This document shows positions 22,001 to 33,440 of a stretch of DNA of 64,000 nucleotides, one piece after another; within the stretch, counting starts at the first letter, position 1, and every line of letters begins with the position of its first letter. The notes under the pieces are model-generated. The model was not told where the DNA came from, searched no databases, and saw only the letters and a program-made list of their open reading frames with translations. The position numbers were made by a program, and so were the translations under genes. Origin of the DNA: Harmothoe impar (taxonomy: Eukaryota > Annelida > Polychaeta > Phyllodocida > Polynoidae); the NCBI GenBank assembly GCA_947462335.1, contig OX381714.1, positions 59,007,800 to 59,071,799 on the forward strand, given 5' to 3'.

Positions 22001-22579
22001 TAAGATCGTCTTAATTATCTTAAACTTTGTCTTAATCTTATCCTAATCCTATTTTAAACTACACAGTCCATTGTAGGATAGGCTAGTTGACTATTAAGTA
22101 ATTATGTTTTTTCTTTTTTTCCTTTTTTTCCTTTCTGGGTAGATTAAGACATTTTAAGATGTAAGATTAAGATTGCGCTGTTAACGTTTGTCCGCGCACC
22201 TGGGAGAGCTATCCCCTATTTGCCTGATTTATGGCAAATTTCCCAATTTTGCTAACAAGCTTGAGTAAATTTTTTGATTGGAGCTCTAAAGTCAGTGGGA
22301 GCTAGTAATTTTGGCAAAGGAATGACTAAAGATATGAGAAAATGATCAAAAATCAAAAAAAAAGTCTGTCTCATATGAGGGGATGGGACGGTATTGGTCC
22401 CCATTGATAAAATTATGGAAAAAGGTGTCACATGCGGGGAGGGTTCCGAAATAGCCAAAAAAGCGTGACATACTTCATGGACGGCACCATAGGGAAGGCC
22501 CTATTTGGAATCTAGGGTTTGGATGTCTGAAATAAACCTTCATTTTGTGGTCCTTATGTTAACATTAAAATGGTAATAC
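19063..22579. other. Intron with several small repeats
   Basis: Contains an AACATTGAATCAATGTTG block ending in GTGCCCACTGGG (19365-19455), related to sequence at 50715-50785. Two GTGTTTCACAA-ended MITE-like copies lie at about 20220-20430 and 21222-21395. A loose inverted repeat frames 21895-22210 (GGGCTAGCTCTCCTAGGTGC against GCACCTGGGAGAGCT), with ACGTTAACAGCGCAATCTTA and its complement inside. No exon is evident. Confidence 0.5.
21890..22212. repeat. Foldback element with GCGCAATCTTA ends
   Basis: The ends pair over about 45 bp: AGCTCTCCTAGGTGC, ACAAACGTTAACAGCGCAAT at the left, and ATTGCGCTGTTAACGTTTGT, GCACCTGGGAGAGCT at the right. The interior is made of TTAATCTTAATTA-type repeats. Non-coding. 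Confidence 0.7.
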
Positions 22580-22731
22580 CTTCTGTAAGAGAAGCCAATG
22601 GTGGCCTCAAACATGAGGTTGAAGGTGCCTAAAGGTAGAGGTGCAGACGCCAGCTTCCACTCCTTCTTGCTGTTAGTCTCCCTGATGGTGAGCAGTGGGA
22701 TGGTGTCCCACGTATTTGTCGTGACGTAAAC
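22580..22731 (-). CDS. Host gene exon: MAM domain 2, part 3
   Basis: The 152-bp exon after GCTACAG| ends at CAGAAG|GTATTA in phase 2. The peptide runs VYVTTNTWDTIPLLTIRE, then LMFEATIGFSYR, the MAM strand that ends in a Phe-Glu-x-x-x-Gly motif. It lies just outside the TIR element that starts at 22897. Confidence 0.85.
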
Positions 22732-22896
22732 CTGTAGCAAATGGTCAGCATGCATTAAATTATTTCTCAACTTTTCTGGTAGATTAAATATGTGCACCTA
22801 TGATGCTATATCCTTTGCCATATGTACCATAGATTGTAATGCCCTTTTCAGGGTCCCTTCAACTCTGTATGGCCATTGATATATTATCTTATCATA

Positions 22897-25727
22897 CACT
22901 GCAAAAAAGGTGCTTAGGTTTTAAACATGTTTAGGTCTAAACATTTTACTAGGTTTGTGTCTTTGAACCCTTCTGTTTAGGAATTAAACACCATTATTCT
23001 ATACACCTTAACATTTATATTGAATATGTTTAGATGTTTAGTATTTAAACAGTATGAAAATTTGGTGTTTAGAATGTAAACATGTAGTGTTTCATCATAG
23101 TATACCAAACGCATGCCAGATGGCACCTCTGTGGTTGACTGTAGTTTCTACAACCACTCAAATGTTATTGTGGATCTAAAAGTGCTTACATCTGAGTTAA
23201 TTAACTTGAATCGCATAGGATTCAAAAGAATGATAATACAGATTGCAGGATTCAACAATTGAATGCCATATCACTATGATTATGGTGCAATAAAGATGCA
23301 TCTGCTACATAGACACCTCTTTTAAGAAATCTAAGAACGGATAAAGCATTATCTTCCCTGAAGGTCTGTTGTATTGACTCAAGGCTGTGTCTATGTTAAA
23401 GTAGAGGCCTATGTGAAATAGTGATGCATATATTGCCGTAAGGGGGGAGGGCTGCTAGAAGTCTCTTCAAGACACTATATGGAAATGAGATTATCTATTC
23501 ATTCAAATATCGGGTCGGGTGTTGTTATTATGAGCGCCAGTGACCACATGCCTGTATATATTTCCTTTAAGCATAAACTGTATGAGGTTGGCACAAAGAT
23601 AATAACTGGTAGGTCTCCGAAAGATAACAAAATGCTGATTGGACATTTTTTTACGCTAAACTCTGTGCCGAAGATGCTTGGCTAGTTTTTGAGGAATTAA
23701 TAAATTCCTTGTTAGACATTGACTGTCAAATAAGAGAATTTAAAGTCAAGGATGAGGAGGATCCATGGATGACTCATGAGTTACTCGCCAAAATTGACCA
23801 TAAAAATAAATTGCTGAGAAGGGCAAAAAAGTGTGAGAGCATGGGAGAAGGCTAGATTTTATCGGGACAAATCCACTATTGATTGTAGAAAAGCCAGACA
23901 AATTTACCTGACAAAAAATTCTGCTTAGCAAAATGTGAATAATATTCGTCTGTTTTGGGAAACTATAAACAAAGTTCTTCCCGGTAAATGTAAAGGTAAA
24001 TTAAATATCAATTTACTTGACAACGACAATAATGAAGTACCTGTGTCTGATACTGCTGAGCATATCAATACTTTCTACACTGGGATTGGCCCCAAGCTGG
24101 CCTCAGCTCATACTGCTGAATGGGTCTTTGAAGGAACCGAGTGCCATCAAATTATGGATGAGATTGTGATTACCTCCCAGGATATTCTCGATGTTTGTAA
24201 GACTTTAGATGTGACCAAATCGTCCATTGTCGATATTATTTCTTCTAAGGTAATGAGAGATGCCATCGTAACATGTATAGAGAGAATCAGTAGAGTTTTT
24301 TCTAATATCATTGACCGCTTGTACATTCCTGATAATTGGAAAATTGCAAGCGTAAATCCACTTTCTAAGGGTGGTGATAGCAGTCAGGTTACAAACTACA
24401 GACCTATTTGTCAGCTACCGGTACAAGGCAAAATTTTAGAACGATTAATTCATACAAAACCTGAAATTCACCTTTACTTAAACAATATTTTAACTGATTT
24501 TCAAGGAGGCTATAGGAAAAATAGATCAAAGATTGACACCATTGGTACCTTGACAGATGAAATTGCTATACAGAAAAACATTGGAAATTTTACTATAGCT
24601 TCCTTTATCGATATCAAAAAAGCTTTTGATTCAGTAAATTTTAATATTTTATTCAAAAAATTAGAAAAATATGGAGTAAAAAATTCAAATTTAAATCTTC
24701 TAAAAAGTTACTTAAGCAATAGAAAACAGTATACCGTGGCTAATAATTGTTCCTATACCCTCCTTGACCTACAATGTGGCGTACCACAAGGTTGAATTTT
24801 AGGCCCTTTATTGTTTTTAATTTATATTAATGACTGTATTCCCAAAATTCCACATTGCAAAACTTTACTATATGCTGACGACTCGGTTATATATGCCTCT
24901 GGGCATAATTGTTTGGCTACACAGGCAGTTGTACAAAGAGGTCTGAATTCCTTTACTAATTGGTCCACTCGTAATAAATTAAGCATTAATGAAAAAAAGA
25001 CCAAAGTTATCATTTTTAGCTCGACTGCTAGATTTAACGTGTTCAAGGGTCAAATGACCTTAAAAATGAATAATAAGCCTCTGGATTTAGTGGAGACAAC
25101 CAAGTATCTCGGCATGACTCTTGATTATGAATTGTCGTTCAAACCACATGTCAAAGGTCTAATAAAAACAGTACAGTATAAAGGCTACCTGTTAAAGCAC
25201 GCAAAAGACTGTTTGCCTAAAAATGCGAGACTAAGTGTATATAAAGCATATATTGTTCCCATTATTGATTACGGTGATGTTATTTATAATGGTGTGGTTG
25301 GCGAGTTACTTCAGATGCCTGTATCATTTATTCAACAGTGAATACGTTATCTCTGTCAAACTTACAGTTGTGGATGGAAAACAAAAAATTGTTATCTTTA
25401 AATCACTCGTTGAAAATAAACACGTCCAAATCTTTAAAAAAAAAACACATATATATAGATATCTAAACATAATAATAATTTACATTTCTAGACACACCAC
25501 TTTTATCCTTTTACACTTGACAGATAAACACAATAATTTGCTAAATTATTGAATTCTAAACACTTCGTTGTTCTAAACACATTGCTTTAAACACATAAAT
25601 ATCCAAGCACTGAGCTCAATATATTATTGGTCTAAACATATTTAGAAACATATTGTGTGGACAAAAACGGCGCAGGAATTTGTTTAGGATTGTGTTTAGG
25701 ATCGATCTTAACACCTTTTTTGCAGTG
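22897..25727. mobile_element. TIR element with CACTGCAAAAAAGGTG ends, hosting a LINE
   Basis: CACTGCAAAAAAGGTG at 22897 is exactly inverted at 25712-25727. Subterminal regions on both sides are full of short TTTAGG/TCTAAACA repeats in both orientations. No transposase is visible. The interior is occupied by a LINE fragment (about 23.4-25.4 kb). No clear target duplication was found. Confidence 0.55.
23440..25341 (+). pseudogene. Non-LTR retrotransposon (LINE) with endonuclease end and reverse transcriptase
   Basis: The frame 23479-23685 ends an endonuclease-like part with the motif SASDHMPVYISF (SDH of apurinic-type endonucleases). Frames 23935-24793 and 24811-25341 are reverse transcriptase. 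They contain NYRPICQLPVQGKILERLI, FIDIKKAFDSVN with the first Asp pair, QCGVPQG followed by a TGA at 24793, LGPLLFLIYIND, and the YADDSVIY catalytic box. A frameshift near 23685 and the stop inactivate it. The 5' half and 3' end are missing. Jockey/CR1-like order, but I cannot assign the clade. Confidence 0.85.
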
Positions 25728-26488
25728 AAGTTTATTTATAATATTCATATGTGTCACTGGAAGGACAAACCTTGGTTCTACTTTGTAGAAATTTATGATT
25801 AATATATATCTATGGGGGAAATCCTGCATGTAGTCACTGCATAATAGGGCTGTGTTGAGTCTACATTTTTACAGCATCTTACATCATAACAATCATTATA
25901 TTGTATTGTATTTAGCTAAAGTTTGTGTCTCATGAGATCGGGCCATTGTGATAGTCTTTGATGGTGTGCCATCTTTAAACGGATGCCATATTTGACTGGG
26001 GCAGATGAAGACATAAATGGGCTACTGAACACAAAATCAAAGTGTGATAACATCCATTAACCTTTACAGCCCATTCATATTTTCATCTGCCCTAAATAAA
26101 CTGTTTTTTCATCAAGCCGCTCAAAGATGGCATGAGGTCAAAGATGGCATGAGGCCAAAGATGGCAGCCAGTCGAAGACCATCAGAATGGCCCAATTTCG
26201 TGAGACACAGTCTAGACGGTGTTCTACTCACAGTTTTTGACCTTGACCCTTTAAGATGACATTGGTTGGCATGGTGCACCAATACAACCCCGGCAAGTAC
26301 CTTGATCCTAAGGGAATGTATCTACCCTTAGGATCTGCATGATGCTTGAATACAGCACTGGTGAGTAACTCGCCAGGGCTGCATTCATGCATCAGGACGA
26401 CCCAGGCTATGATGCAATAGGACCTTTTGCAGTCCTTAAAGGGCTAATGGCATATGTTTGTGTAAATGTGTATGTGAATCTTACACAC
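25728..26488. other. Intron, no gene seen
   Basis: AT-rich intronic sequence. A short GGTCAAAGATGGCATGAGGCC tandem lies near 26130-26165. No splice-compatible exon was recognised. Confidence 0.4.
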
Positions 26489-26618
26489 CTTCAGCATTTC
26501 CTCTGTGTCCAAATCGTGGTAGGCCATGTGGTACCAGAACGTGATGCAGAAAGCGGGCTCAGTGATCGTCCACTCAGGGGACATCAGCAGCGCCCGGTCC
26601 CCCTCGTTACTAGTTGAA
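26489..26618 (-). CDS. Host gene exon: MAM domain 2, part 2
   Basis: The 130-bp exon (TAGACAG|T to CTGAAG|GTGTGT) enters in phase 2 and leaves in phase 0. It contains the MAM core strand CITFWYHMAYHDLD after a Ser-Pro-Glu turn. The equivalent MAM1 exon (50286-50135) has the same motif, which supports both assignments. Confidence 0.85.
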
Positions 26619-27635
26619 CTGTCTATGTCTAGGATGTATTCTGTATGGTATAAAATGGGTGATTTTAACCCTGCCTTGTCATCCCCAATTTATTGCAACA
26701 TCTACATGTAAGAATATGAAAGCCTCTCCAATAGGATGCCCCTAAATGTCCTGTGCAGTATATCTCATGACAGTCAATCCATTGGCCGAATGCGGAAATG
26801 GGACCTGACACCCAGAGGGTCTGTGGTGACCAGTACACTGAGTTAATGAGAGGTACAGGGGCCCAGTGTAGCTTACATAACAGGTTGATGTAAGAGATGG
26901 GTAAGATAGGCCGCTGTGCCGAGCTCGACTGTGTGGTTTATTCACATCTACCAAATAGATGGGTATATTTAGAAGATATACATTTCATTGAGTTTATTCA
27001 GATTGACAGAGTGGATATCTAGACCCATAAGTAGGTAACCCAATGCACAACTTATTCGGGTAAGGACAAGAAAAGAGAAACAAATATTATCATTGGGATG
27101 CAACTCATTTAGAAATAACTAAGGATGGATTTAGAGTATTTTTTACATAATGCTTGATGAATAGCTGTTATATATATACACATATAATGACTGTAATTCA
27201 GTTGAGAGGTAATAACAAGGCAGGAAATTAAGATTAATAGCTTAGTGAAGCCAATACATATGAATATACCATATTCAATGTAATAAGGGTCCTCCCCCTA
27301 ATAAGCGCCACCCCCCTTTTCAGATATTTTCCCCAAGATCTTCTCATGTGTTCCTCAAATGTTGTTACTGTTTTCACACATTTGTGTGGCATGGAGCACT
27401 TCACACGTATATGCAGGTATCAAGACTAAGCCAAGTGTGAAGGCATAGGGGTGAGTAGAAGCCTTGTAGAGATCACTTAGGTGGGTTAGCAGCCTATAAA
27501 TGACAGTCATCGGTGGGGGGCGCTTATCAAAGTGGTTATTTGAGGCTGATTATTCCACTCAAAATAATATTTTAAGCACTAAAGGCACTTATTACATCGA
27601 ATACGGGATATGTTTTAAGAATATTTAGAATTTAC
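26619..27635. other. Intron, no gene seen
   Basis: No coding exon. 27285-27550 contains AAGCGCCACCCCC and GGGGGGCGCTTATCA ends in inverse orientation, a probable small MITE. Confidence 0.4.
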
Positions 27636-27795
27636 TGACGGAGAGAGGACAGGTTGTGGGTGTAGCTGACATCTATTTCCTCGTTTAACTTGTCGCCAGC
27701 CTGCTTACGTCTCCACTGTATAGGATAGTTCCAGGATGATGTGTAACCACACATATACAGCTCCTCAAAGCTGCATGCAAGGTTGCGTTTAGCCC
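27636..27795 (-). CDS. Host gene exon: MAM domain 2, part 1
   Basis: The 160-bp exon follows TTTTCTAG| in phase 1 and ends at CCGTCA|GTAAAT in phase 2. The peptide is a clear MAM start, Cys-Ser-Phe-Glu-Glu then Cys-Gly (NLACSFEELYMCGYTSSW). It joins the LDLa exon upstream and the exon at 26618 downstream in frame. Confidence 0.85.
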
Positions 27796-28318
27796 CTAGA
27801 AAAAGTCAAAGACAATGCATGTACCTTAATTTGTCAATACTTGAGAGAACATGAATAGTTTTGTGCATGTTGACTTTATCAACACACATAAACATAAACA
27901 CAGACTTATGTTGGTGGATACACCTGGCTCTATGTAGTAGTTATACTACTCAGAAGTGGGAAAGCTTTATAATAGGGATAAATAACTCTGTGATATATAT
28001 AGCAAGTATCAGATATATTAACAAAAATGGTGAGCTTACAAACCAACCCACTCCATGTACATCAGTTGTGAGGCCCCTTTTGATCATGAGAATAAATAAC
28101 TATAACAATAGTTAGAATGGTTAGAACAGTAACCCTAAGGATACTGCCCATAGCCGTATGACTATAAAAGCTGTAAAAGTTCAAAAATGATAGTTTTTTA
28201 AAATGATTCATATATAGACCGGGCAGGTTTCTTCGAGTCAATAAAATAAAAACATGCTAGAGGTGGATACTCTTTACTGGTTCTGTAGTAAAGGAAAACT
28301 GTCTGAATGGTTGCCTAC

Positions 28319-28441
28319 CACATGTTTCTGGACCTTCGTCACTTGCATCAGGTTCCGGACAATCCCTCTCTCCATTACAGGTTAGGCGATCGGGGATGCA
28401 CAAACCACTGTTCTCACAATGAAACTGGTCTTTACGACATG
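28319..28441 (-). CDS. Host gene exon: LDL-receptor class A module
   Basis: One 123-bp exon, phase 1 at both ends, has acceptor ATTTTAG|CA and donor ACATGTG|GTAGGC. It encodes a full LDLa repeat: six cysteines, the F-H-C start, and the acidic calcium-binding end (DCPEPDASDEGPETCG). A symmetric phase-1 single-exon LDLa is typical of shuffled extracellular modules. Confidence 0.9.
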
Positions 28442-28631
28442 CTAAAATCATAAAGTGAGCAAACACCTTTGATCTGAATTACTCATTTACCAATAGGGGT
28501 CTCAAATAAACACATCTGATAGAATAACAGGGAATAACAGGTACATAGCAGGGAAATTCATGGTCTTGAAGTACACATAAACTTATTATTAAAAAGTCAA
28601 TAGTGTGAAAGATATTAGATACTCAACTTAC

Positions 28632-28759
28632 GGCAGAAAAATGGTCTTTGTATGCAGTGAGTAAACGTTGAATATGAATGCTCATCCTCCTTGAGCATTT
28701 TATAGCATCCTGCCCTGTATACATCCGGTTTCAGAAAGTGTGGGGGAACACGACAAAAC
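28632..28759 (-). CDS. Host gene exon: kringle-like domain, second half
   Basis: The 128-bp exon lies between CTGTCAG|G and CTGCC|GTAAGT, in phase 2 and out phase 1. It carries the other four kringle cysteines in order: RFCRVPP (family motif C-R-N-P), AGCYKM (W-C-Y), THCIQ and FFCP. Spacings are somewhat longer than in classical kringles, so this is a divergent member. It lies only about 230 bp from the left end of Polinton element 2. Confidence 0.7.
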
Positions 28760-28985
28760 CTGACAGAGTGATTAGGAAGACAGTGTATACAAATACTATA
28801 ATTAATTAAATTTTGAATATCTTAATATTTATTATATGACAATTCTTGAATTTAGAAAGTTTTTTTTTTTCATGAAATGTTTCATGAAATGATTCAAAAA
28901 TACAGTACAGGTATTCAAGTAATGAGAATGGAGACATGGAAGATGTTATGATCATGTATCATTGGATGTTACAGACTTACAGACT

Positions 28986-29371
28986 AGTAGTATAATATGT
29001 ATCGGAACTGGACTATACTAAGTACTGGTTATTACTCACTGGACATGCAGCCAATCAGAGGCCTCCATTTGGTCATGTGACCCGTTGCCATGGTAACGTG
29101 ACCTACTTAGAGGCTCTCAGCCAATCAGAGGCCAGCATTCTAGGTGACCTAATGACCTACTTAGGGGCTCTCAGCCAATCAGAGGCCAGCATTCTGGTAA
29201 CTATGGTAACGTGACCTAATTAGCGACCACGTGACTCTTTTGTTTGTAAACAACACCATGTGCCATGTGACATTGTTTGTAAACAACAACACGTGCCACG
29301 TGACATGTCACAAAAGTGACCTAACTAGGGGATTAGTGAGAGCATGTGACTGTATTTTTGTTTGTTAACAA
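28986..29371. repeat. Left terminal inverted repeat of element 2
   Basis: Shares with element 1 the CCAATCAGAGGCC modules (three), ATGGTAACGTGACCTA, CACGTG and TTTGTTTGTAAACAA blocks. Unlike element 1 it passes directly into the protease gene, with no 0.2-0.4 kb AT-rich inner segment. Confidence 0.8.
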
Positions 29372-29384
29372 AAAAGGAATTAGG

Positions 29385-29720
29385 AAATGAACGCAATGAG
29401 GACCACAGGTGTCAGCAGAAGTGTCTTGGAGTTACACGGTTTCTTTGCCACTTGAACGGAGCAGAGCGGTTCAGAAAACACAAGAACTCCCCACTCAGCG
29501 GCGGTAAGCTGAAGGAATCAAAGTAGTACACTTCACCAGTCCTCGACACGTAAAACGCCACCCAATGCTGACCTGGCAAATGTTGAGGATCTGTGTTGCT
29601 CACGAAAAAAGTGTCCTTGATAGGGTGCTTCGGAATAGTGTCACAAGAGAAAACACCTAGGAAACCTAGTTTTGTGTGAACGTTTTCCTTCAACACTCTA
29701 CTTATTTCAAGCGTATTCAT
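29385..29720 (-). pseudogene. Adenain-like cysteine protease (element 2), frameshifted
   Basis: Starts at 29720 (MNTLEISRVLKENVH). The His motif GQHWVAFYV and acidic motif VYYFDSFSLPP are in frame. The frame then runs into a stop before the Cys motif. DTCGPHC is still encoded at about 29391-29425 in another frame. The lesion is a two-base loss near 29440, different from the one-base loss in element 1. Follows the capsid remnant by about 30 bp. Confidence 0.8.
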
Positions 29721-29744
29721 ACGCTGCCACTGCCACCGTGTCTT

Positions 29745-31027
29745 CAGTTCATGTGGTAGTCGGTGATGGGATGTCGATCTCTGGTCAGCTCGACGACGTT
29801 GTCGTACACCAAGTAGAGTAGCACCGTTGTTGTCTTCTCTAGGGATGAGCGGAAACTCCACCCTCAGCTGACCCGCCCTTATAAGATTGACGCGACACAC
29901 GTCGTGTGACCTGTCTGGGGTTAAATCGAGTGGGAACACGGTGCAACCGTTCAGGAAATCGTCTTATGAAATACCACAGGAGCATGCGCCCTCGTACATC
30001 CCCGTTTCCATGTGTAGAGCCAGATACTCTCTCACGGCCGCTTGTTTTTTAAAGTCGGGGACGTAGGCTTCGTTCGGCACCTTCTGATCGTTCACTATCA
30101 CTTGAAGCGAGCTGATGTTGTAATGGTTCATCTCGAACAGGTAATTACCATTGAAGGCATCGTGGTCCAGGAAGCAAATCATCATAGATTGGGTAGTTGA
30201 CCTGTGTTGGAGTGCGTGTAGGTGTGATCTCTGTTGCCTCCAGGGATGGCGTAGGTTGTCACCTCCACTCTGTTGACCGGGTAGTCGAAGGGCCCGTGTT
30301 CTATGACAGCTCTTTCGTGCATTTCCGCCACAGAATCCGCAACCAGCACTCACCGCACGAAGAGCTTGGCTTTGTAGATCTTGAATTTGAAGCCCGCGTC
30401 AGCGGCGCACATGAGAAAGAAAGAGGGGGCCGCCTGTTTGAGAGTGAGATTGATTTCCGTCTCTCCAACGATCAGCTTCGGTTGATGACCTAGGTCAAAG
30501 TGGAGTTGTGTCATCAGCGAAAAGCGACCGTTGGAGATTAGCTTTCTGCGCGCAGCGTACCCAGCATTCTCATCAGTTAACTTGTGAAAGTGACCGGATG
30601 TATCTTGATGCCACCCCCGGACGTTCATGATACCATCCTTCACGTCTTTGTTGTAGTTGAGTAACCCTTCCAGGTAAGCCCGGTAAGGGTAGGTCTCGGT
30701 GTTACCAGACACTTTGAAACCACCGATGGAGACTTTGACATCTTTGAAGAGCGAGTGAGCCAAGTTGTTCAATGGAGCCACTATGTTGGTAGCCTCTTTT
30801 GCCTCGCCGCTCGCTTTCAGCACCTGGCATTCTAGATGAAGGTAATTCTCGTTGAGGTCCATGTACTCTTGCGACTTTTTGATGGTGAAATTGATGTTAC
30901 CCCCATCCTCTAAAGAGTTTTTTGTTTCTAGCCCGACAAAAGACGACTTTAGGATAGTCGTCTGAGTTGGCGCTACGGTGTGCAGGTTGAGCTCACAGAG
31001 TGCTGCTTTCGTGTACGTAAGCCATAG
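29745..31027 (-). pseudogene. Major capsid protein, near full length but broken (element 2)
   Basis: Probable start at 31027 (MAYVHES, then an early frameshift). Frame 30862-30350 holds the first jelly-roll half (YLHLECQVLKASGEA, DVKVSIGGFKVSG, YPYRAYLEGLLNY). 30353-29964 and 29939-29760 hold the second half (YNISSLQVIVNDQKVP, FPLDLTPD, then DNVVEL in yet another frame). The first-half motifs match Polinton major capsid proteins of the F54H12.2-like type. Frame breaks lie near 31000, 30350, 30200, 29950 and 29850. This copy shows what element 1 lost in its 0.88-kb deletion. Confidence 0.85.
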
Positions 31028-31039
31028 TGTTCTCTCTTC

Positions 31040-31290
31040 ACGCCGATGATAGACTGACAGCTACGTCCTCTAGGTCTTTTTATTTATAGGTCGCCCATAT
31101 GCTTGCCTGCCTGCCTGCCTGCCTACCGGTCAAAGACATCCCCTCTGCGCCTCTTGCAAGAGCTGCCACCCCTCTGAGGAGAGCGCCGGCGTCGCTTGGT
31201 CCCCGATCGCTGTGCTTTTTTATTGGGTGTGGTGTTGGTTTTTTTTCCTCCAAAGAACGCCGAATTTTTTTTTTTTTTTTTTTAACGCTC
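31040..31290 (-). other. Capsid intergenic segment with basic coding stretch and poly-T
   Basis: Between penton and capsid genes. One minus frame (about 31265-31125) encodes a strongly basic Arg/Lys/Ser-rich stretch (KRRRRSPQRGGSSCKRRR) resembling a nuclear-localisation or DNA-binding tail. A T18 tract (31266-31283) and GCCT repeats (31099-31123) flank it. It could be the penton C-terminus or a separate small core protein. Deleted in element 1. Confidence 0.35.
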
Positions 31291-32390
31291 AACGGGTCTC
31301 AGATGAAGTGTCACGGTCACATCACCTCTACTGAATGGTATGGGCCGACCGGATCTGTCTCTTAAGTAGACGCCGACCTCGTCCAACCTCTTGGATTTCA
31401 AGGGAAAATAATCCAAATGCGGAAACTGAAAGCTTCCATCCCACCTCTACCCTTTCCACTTCTGTCCACTGCGACGCAGCGTAACAGAGGCACTTGCATG
31501 TCACCCACACGTCTCTCCTCAATGATGTCGGTGTATACGTACACAGAGTACACGTCCCCAAAGGGGTCCATCATGTAGACGCCGGTGGTCGACGTCGCGA
31601 AATTAGACTTCTCCCCGAAGCCTAGAATGTGCGCCATATGCTCGGTGAGGAGGACGCAAGTGTGTCTCGGTGGGTCGATGGTGACGCGTCTCGTAATCTA
31701 GTCGTATGAGAAGATGGTCCTCTGGTTGAGCAGGAAGCTGTCACCCTCTAATCTATCTAGCATGAGCTGATTCAAGCGCTGGATCAAGTGGATGTTGTTT
31801 GAGGTGAAAATAGGAGGTACCGGGAATATGTTTGGCAGAAGGGAGCGCAAGCTCATTTTTTTTCTCCATCCGTTCAACCATGTTTTCTGCCTGAGTACTC
31901 ACTTCCTCCTTCTTGTGGGTCGCAGACAGGAACTGTTTGTATACGGCATTCGTCTGTTTCAAGTCAACGTCTCTTTTGAACTTTTTTCTTCCCGGTTTCA
32001 CTAGCTGCTCTTGCGACGTGTCTGGCGTCTTTTCCACGAAATAACTCGCCCCTGTCTTACTTAGCAGGTTAGCGCTGAAGATCAGCTTCTTCAGACCAAT
32101 CGCGTCGTTCACTTTGGCCCAGTCCACCTCGGGTTTTTTTCTCTTGCCTTGTTTCCTGTTTTCTATAGCTCTTTTCGCCTCAGCCAGCGAACACTTCGTG
32201 CGCAGGGGAACAACCATGATCAAATGGTCTTCTTGCCCGTTGCTCCATTCTGTGGGGAGGATGATCTCACTCAGAGCAGCTTCTTACGCTTCGGTCAGAA
32301 GGAGCGGCGAGTCGAAGTGAGTTCGGAAAGACGTCAAGCTGTTGTCAGGGTAATACTCCAAAGAGCTGTTGCTAGGTAGGGTGATGTTCC
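31284..32390 (-). pseudogene. Penton / minor capsid protein (element 2), broken
   Basis: The start region (about 32390) matches element 1. An in-frame TAA at about 32284 interrupts it. Frame 32223-31830 has the basic middle part, and 31637-31380 the motif VYVYTDIIEERRVGD. The end YLRDRSGRPIPF and VTVTLHLRP (about 31365-31290) is present here but absent in element 1. Frames change at about 31830, 31700 and 31395. A 200-bp part (31613-31814) is duplicated in inverse orientation inside gene H. Confidence 0.8.
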
Positions 32391-32399
32391 TTTTTTTTT

Positions 32400-33440
32400 C
32401 TACGTGATTTTTTTGACAGGAATCCACTCGTTGTCTTCGTAACCCAACCAACATACAAAAGCTAGCTCTTTACCGTCCACGGTCTTGCAACGCAACACCT
32501 CGTCTATCAGGTAACTGTTGTCGTAACGACTGTTGTACACCTTCTGAACCTCCTCTCGGTAGAACACCCCCTTTATCTCCTCACCGCTGTCGTCTTTTAG
32601 CTCGAACCCTCTGCTTCCAAACGTTTTAGCAACGTTCAACACTTCCTTGCGCCAGTTTCCCTCGTACCCTTTGTCAAAGGCGCCTGTAGCTCTCAATATC
32701 CCCAGTCTGTCACCGGGTGCGATGACGTCGGCGGTGGACGTCTTTTTTTTTTTTCCTTTTCCATATTTCATCGATTTGTTTCTTAGTGGGGAGGTCCTGT
32801 CTGTAAAAAATCTTTTTGCTATTTTCCGAGCTGATGTCAGCGGGGGCCATTTTCAATGTTTTGTGGTGAGTGCGATTGTAAGAAGACACTACATCGTCCA
32901 GTACGTCTAGGTAGCGATACATGCTCTTGTGTGTGAAATAGCGCCACAGCTTCTCCTTCAGACTTCTGTTCAAGCGCTCCACTAGACTAGCTTTGATGTT
33001 GTCGTTCTAGCTGGTGAAAAACTCTATGTCCTCGCTCCTCAGGTGATCTTTGAAGATCTTGTTGAGAAACTCTTTCCCTTTGTCTGTCTGAACGGAGCGC
33101 GGTTGTCTCTCCGCGGACATTGTTTGGAACGCCTCGGTGACAACTGCGCCACTCTTGGATTTGGTGGGAGCGGCCCACGCATACCTGGAGAAAATGTCGA
33201 TTGCCGTCACCACGTACCCGAAGACGCCAAAGCTTGCATGTCCATCAGATCTAACTGCCACTGCTGATTGATTGCGCCGGTTATTGTCTTGTTCCTTGCG
33301 AATTTTCTCCGAATGGGTTTATGTTTAGTGTAGGCTTCCAGCGACACTAAGGCATCTCGGGTGGCAGCCGGGTTTCGGTCGCGAAAATGATGTTTATGGA
33401 GTTTGGTGAGGCTAGTGAAACTGGAGGGCGCTTTGACGTA
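32400..33440 (-). pseudogene. DDE integrase with chromodomain (element 2)
   Basis: 33261-33007 carries a core part with VTAIDIFSRYAWAAPTK and the second Asp in QTDKGKEFL. A TAG follows at about 33009. 32982-32710 carries the catalytic Glu in MERLNRSLKEKLW and the linker. 32771-32400 carries an intact chromodomain-like end (YLIDEVLRCKTVDGKE, WLGYEDNEWIPVKK). The frame shifts in a poly-A (Lys) run near 32745. The region of the first Asp (about 33245) has lost bases relative to element 1. The order zinc-like N-terminus, DDE core, chromodomain is that of Polinton integrases. Confidence 0.85.

Noticed and set aside
30197..30493. Plus-strand ORF over the capsid gene of element 2 (and its equivalent at 3295-3690)
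   Set aside because: Antisense shadow of the capsid coding sequence. It has no independent motif.
33009..33012. Possible loss of the integrase catalytic Glu in element 2 through a GAG to AAC-type change in the Asn-Asp-Glu-Ile segment
   Set aside because: By spacing, the catalytic Glu is the one in VERLNRS about 35 residues after the second Asp, and it is retained.
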